From NCBI RefSeq assembly GCF_020740795.1, contig NC_067282.1:143268858-143332857 (forward strand): 64,000 nucleotides of DNA. Direction: 5' to 3'. Under the pieces are notes generated by a model, which searched no databases, had not been told where the DNA came from, and was given only the letters and a program-made list of their open reading frames with translations. The stretch is from Apus apus. Taxonomy: Eukaryota; Chordata; Aves; Apodiformes; Apodidae. Of this stretch, positions 59,887 to 64,000 are shown one piece after another. The first letter of the stretch is position 1. Every line of letters begins with the position of its first letter. Both the position numbers and the translations under genes were made by a program.

Positions 59887-60873
59887 ATGGGGGCAGAAGG
59901 AAGCAAGCTTTTGAACCCCATGGGGAAGGTCCCCAAGGATACCCCTCTTGCATTTATGTTAGATAATTGGAGGTATTTTCCTGGAACAGCAGGGAAAACT
60001 AAAGAAAAAATGATAGAATATTGCACTAAGAAATGGGGAGGGAAGAAAATAAAGAAAGGAATAACATGGCCTGTTTATGGGTCAGATGAAGGTTGGGTAA
60101 GACAACAATTGAATTTCTGGGTGAATGGTAAGAATCCATTTAATCCAGAGGAGAGTGCATATGCAGCAATTTGGGTAGAAAAGCCTCAGACCCTCTTATT
60201 TTTTTTTTTAAAAGAAAAGAAGGAGAGAGAAGAAAAAGAGGAGGAACTTTTATTAAATCCACCCCCATGTGTTCCTCCGGCACCGGCACCAGTACCACCA
60301 CCACCTCCAGTAGTGCCAGACGCGCCTAATATTGCAGATCATATAACCCCTCCAGCTAGGAGGAAAACCAGGAGTCAAAGAGATCAGGCTCAAGTGTATC
60401 CCCTAAGGGAGGTTCCTATGGGAGGACCCCAACCTGGAATAGGATATGTATCTGTTCCCCTAAATTCGGGAGATTTAAGGGAATTTAAGAGGACTGAAAT
60501 GGGGAATTTATTAGATGACCCATTGGGTGTAGCCGAAAGGTTAGATCAGTTTTTGGGACCCAGCTTATATACATGGACAGAGATGAGCTCTATATTAAGT
60601 CAGCTGTTTACCACTGAAGAAAGAGACATGATTAGACAGGCAGGAATGAGACTATGGGATGCCCGACATGCCCAAGGGCCACAAGCTGACATCAAATGGC
60701 CTCTCCAGAACCCAAATTGGGACAATCAAAATCCGGAGCACAGAGTCCATATGGGGGATTTAAGAACTATAGTCATCCAAGGCATTCGGGAAGCAGTACC
60801 CCGTGGACAGAACATTAGCAAAGCCTTTAACGAAAGACAGAAAAAAAAGATGAAAGTCCCACCGAATGGTTAG
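59887..60873 (+). pseudogene. gag: ERV gag, first reading frame (matrix to capsid)
   Basis: Begins at ATG 59887 with MGAEGSK, a Gly-2 start fitting N-myristoylation, and runs 328 codons. Order: matrix (about residues 1-110), a Lys/Glu-rich stretch then a proline-rich segment (PPPCVPPAPAPVPPPPP, about 129-150) in the position of gammaretroviral p12, and capsid from about residue 190 (YVSVPLNSGDLREFKRTE). I see no PPxY or PTAP late motif. The frame ends at TAG 60871-60873 just after an A8 run at 60841-60848; gag continues in a different frame from the same point, inside the major homology region. Gag would form the virion core; as read here it would be cut off in capsid. Confidence 0.88.
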
Positions 60874-61283
60874 AAAGGTTGAGGAAAGCTCTGCAGCTGT
60901 ATTCTGGAGCAGACCCACACAGCCCTTTGGGACAGGCTGTATTAAAAACTCATTTTGTGGCTAAATCTTGGGAGGATATTAGAAAAAAGCTTGAAAAATT
61001 GGAAGATTGGCAGGATAGAGGTTTGGATGAGCTGTTGAGAGAAGCTCAGAAAGTATATGTAAGGAGAGAGGAAGAGAGTACTAAACGGCAGGTAAAGATG
61101 ATGGTTGCGGCAGTTAGAGAAGATAGGAGAGGACGTCCAGGGGGATTAAGGGATAAAAAAGGGCGGCCAGAGAATGTAGAACGAAAAGAACAGGGAAGTT
61201 GTTTCTACTGTGGCAAGAAGGGACATATTAAGAGAAACTGCCGAGAGCGAATTCGAGATGAGGAATTGATAAAGGCAGAATAG
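60849..61283 (+). pseudogene. gag: ERV gag, second reading frame (capsid C-terminus and nucleocapsid)
   Basis: Continues gag in the frame offset at the A8 run: the major homology region (DESPTEWLERLRKALQL), the rest of capsid, a Lys/Arg-rich linker and one zinc knuckle, CFYCGKKGHIKRNC (C-X2-C-X4-H-X4-C, 61200-61241). A single CCHC box is typical of gammaretroviruses. It has no start codon of its own in a good position and ends at the amber codon 61281-61283, which is in frame with pol. Confidence 0.9.
61281..61283 (+). promoter_or_regulatory. Amber readthrough codon at the gag-pol junction
   Basis: Nucleocapsid and protease are in one frame, separated only by TAG followed by GATAGTCAGGGGCTC. 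In gammaretroviruses Pol is made by suppression of such an amber codon, with a purine-rich spacer and pseudoknot downstream. Frame identity is seen directly; readthrough is inferred. Confidence 0.8.
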
Positions 61284-64000
61284 GATAGTCAGGGGCTCTA
61301 TATTATAGGGGATCGGAGTCACCAAGAGCCCTTGATAAAATTAAGAATAGGTCCCCTAAGACAAGAGTTCACCTTTTTAGTAGACACAGGGGCAGAGCGA
61401 TCGACAATTAGGAACCTACCGGAAGGATGCAAACTTTCTGATGAAAAAGTTCAAGTTATTGGAGCAAAAGGAGAACCTTTTAAGGTAAATAAAATTAAAG
61501 ATGTAGTATTTGAATCAGAAAACAAATTTGGAGTGGGTGAACTCTTGTTGGTTCCCGAAGCAGATTTTAATTTACTTGGACGGGATCTGATAGTAGAATT
61601 ACAATTAGAGATTAAAGTGGAAAACCAAAGATTGGCCATTAAAGCTTACCCCTTGACGGTAAAAGATAAACAAGAAATCAATCCCGAAGCCTGGTACTCC
61701 CCAGATTCAATAAGTAAACTTGACATTGCCCCGATAAAAGTTCAAATCCAAGAACCCCAAATTCCCGTACGAATAAAGCAATACCCCATTTCTATTGAAG
61801 GAAGAAAAGGATTAAAACCAGAAATAGATCGATTATTAACTCAAGGGATTTTGGAACCATGCATGTCTCCGTTCAACGCTCCTATTTTACCTGTAACGAA
61901 ATCAAATGGTAAATATCGATTAGTTCATGATTTGAGGGAGATCAATAAGAGAACAATCACCCGGTTCCCGGTAGTGGCAAACCCATATACTTTACTAAGC
62001 CGATTAGGGCCACACAATAATTGGTATAGTGTTATAGATCTAAAAGATGCCTTTTGGGCATGCCCTTTAGCCGAGGAATGTAGAAATTATTTTGCCTTTG
62101 AATGGGAAGATCCAGATACTGGACGAAGACAACAACTTAGATGGACAGTACTTCCCCAAGGCTTTAATGAATCACCAAATTTGTTTGGACAGGCCCTAGA
62201 AGAATTATTAATGGAATATCAAGTATTGTCAGGGAATATATTATTACAATATGTGGATGATCTATTAATAGCAGGGAGTGAAAAGGAAAAAGTTAGAGAA
62301 GAAAGCATAAAATTGCTTAACTTTTTAGCATTAAAAGGGTTACAAGTGTCAGAAGAAAAACTTCAATTTGTAGAAGGAAGAGTTAAATATTTAGGCCATT
62401 ATTTAATTAAAGGACAAAAAATAATAGACCCAGAGCGAATTAAAGGAATATTGGAATTGACAATGCCTGGAAATAAAAGACAAATAAGGCAGGTTTTAGG
62501 TTTATTCGGCTATTGCAGGCAATGGATAGAGAATTACAGTGCAAAAGTAAAATTTTTATATGAACAATTAACCAAAAATAATTTGCCGAAATGGACTTTA
62601 CAGGATAAAAAGAACTTTGAGAATTTAAAGAAGGATTTGAGTCAAGCACCAGTCCTTAGTTTACCAGATGTAAAAAGACCTTTTCAGTTATTTGTAAATA
62701 CGGACAGAGGAACAGCCTTTGGAGTTTTGACCCAAGAATGGGCAGGGAAAAGGAAGCCAGTGGCATATTTATCGAAATTATTAGACCCTGTAAGCAGAGG
62801 ATGGCCAACATGCATACAAATTATTGTAGCAGCAGCATCATTATTGGAAGAAGCAAACCGCATCACTTTTAATGGGAAAATAGTTTTATATACACCTCAT
62901 AACATTAGGGAGGTATTACAGCAAAAGGCAGAAAAATGGCTTACAGATAGTCGATTATTAAAATATGAGGGAATTTTAATTGAATCGCCTAAACTGCTAC
63001 TTAGGACTGTAGGGGCAACTAACCCGGCTGAATTTTTATATCAGGGAGAGAATAACACAGAAACACTACATGATTGCTTACAAACAATAGAATGCCAAAG
63101 TAAAATAAGGCCCGATTTAGAAGAAGAAGAATTAGAAAAAGGGGATATCTTGTTTGTAGATGGGTCATTTAGAGTAGTAGAAGGGAAACGGCTTTCTGGG
63201 TATGCTATTGTTAAATTGGAAAATGGAGAATTCAAAGTTATGAATTCAGGACCTTTAAATGCTAGCTGGTCAGCCCAGGCATGTGAGTTATATGCTCTTT
63301 GGAAAGCTTTAGAGTTATTAAAAGGAAAAATAGGCACAATATACACCGATTCAAAATATGCATATGGGATAGTACATACATTTGGAAAAATTTGGGAAGA
63401 ACGAGGTTTTATAAATTCACAAGGAAAAGGTTTAGTTCATGAAGAACTTGTAAGAAGAGTTTTGAAGTCTTTACGAGGTCCACTTGAAATAGCAGTAGTT
63501 CATGTTAAAGGTCATCAAAGAGGCACGAATTACAGAATCAGAGGAAATAATGTAGCTGATGAAGAAGCCAGAAGAGTTGCTGGTAATTCTACCACCCTTT
63601 TAATGGTAAAAGAGACCCCAGACGCTTTAAATGAAGAAAACTTTAGCTTTAGTAAAAAGGAAAAAGAGAAATTGTGTCTTATGGGAGCCAAAGAACAGAA
63701 TAGAAAACAAGTGTTACCTGATGGCAGAGAAGTTTTACCCCAAGGAATGGCCAGAAAAATAATGACAAAAATACATCAAAAAACTCATTGGGGAACTCAA
63801 GCTTTAGTTGATCATTTCGAACAATTATACTCTTGCATTGGGGTATACAACGTGGCAAAGACAATAACACAAGCTTGTGAAACGTGTCAAAAAGTAAATC
63901 GAAACAGAAGTAGGCAAAGACAACTGGGAGGGCGACCCCCAGCAATCAGGCCTTTTTCAAACATACAAATTGACTTTACTGAACTTCCCAAGGTAGGGAG
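61284..64000 (+). CDS. pol: ERV pro-pol, open to the window edge
   Basis: About 905 codons in one frame with no stop seen, cut by the end of the window. Order: protease with VDTGAE active site (61380-61397) and the LLGRDL C-terminal signature near 61575; reverse transcriptase with VHDLREIN, LPQGF (62151) and an intact YVDD catalytic box (62250-62261); RNase H with DGS (Asp at 63159) and YTDSKYA (Asp at 63348) and the KGHQRG histidine region; integrase zinc domain with His at 63774 and 63786 and Cys at 63876 and 63885; and the first catalytic Asp of the integrase core in QIDFTE (63972). All landmarks are in phase. Function: polyprotein for maturation, genome copying and integration. The A-rich codon use differs from the host genes. 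Related to class I (gammaretrovirus-like) ERVs. Confidence 0.93.

Overview
The window is vertebrate nuclear DNA from a bird. The evidence is the many CR1 LINE fragments with the avian-type 3' end (GATGATCTTTAAGGTCCC-like followed by an ATTCTATGAT-like tail), spliced genes with GT-AG introns, CpG-island promoters, and the gene order ETFBKMT-AMN1, which is conserved from human chromosome 12p11 to birds. I cannot name the species from the sequence.

Left part (1-34,000) is ordinary genic DNA. After about 6.9 kb without a recognisable gene, a CpG island (about 6,950-7,560) drives ETFBKMT on the + strand: coding exons 8803-9122, 12149-12279 and 13160-13524, 271 codons, all splice phases compatible. 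It encodes a mitochondrial lysine methyltransferase that acts on the electron-transfer flavoprotein beta subunit. Facing it on the - strand is AMN1, rebuilt from seven exons between 33827 and 18184 (266 codons, all phases compatible). It encodes a small leucine-rich-repeat protein. The two genes converge, with 4.7 kb of CR1 and LTR debris between their stop codons. AMN1 starts in its own CpG island with a ZNF143/THAP11-type promoter motif, and its first intron carries a 37-bp minisatellite organised as a 74-bp higher-order repeat.

Right part (34,000-64,000) has no host gene that I recognise and is crowded with endogenous retrovirus (ERV) material of several ages: at least seven LTRs of at least four groups, in both orientations; a minus-strand gag-pro fossil split by another LTR-like insertion; a plus-strand RNase H-integrase-Env TM fossil with its polypurine tract and 3' LTR; and CR1 fragments broken by LTRs.

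From 58,940 to the right edge lies a much younger-looking provirus in + orientation: 5' LTR with an exact 54-bp U3 duplication, a primer-binding site matching tRNA-His, a myristoylation-type gag start, gag with one frame break in an A8 run, an in-frame amber codon at the gag-pol junction (gammaretrovirus-style readthrough), and pro-pol open for about 905 codons up to the window end. Integrase core, env and the 3' LTR lie outside the window. Several LTR groups here share a CCCAGCGCTG block just upstream of their polyadenylation signal.
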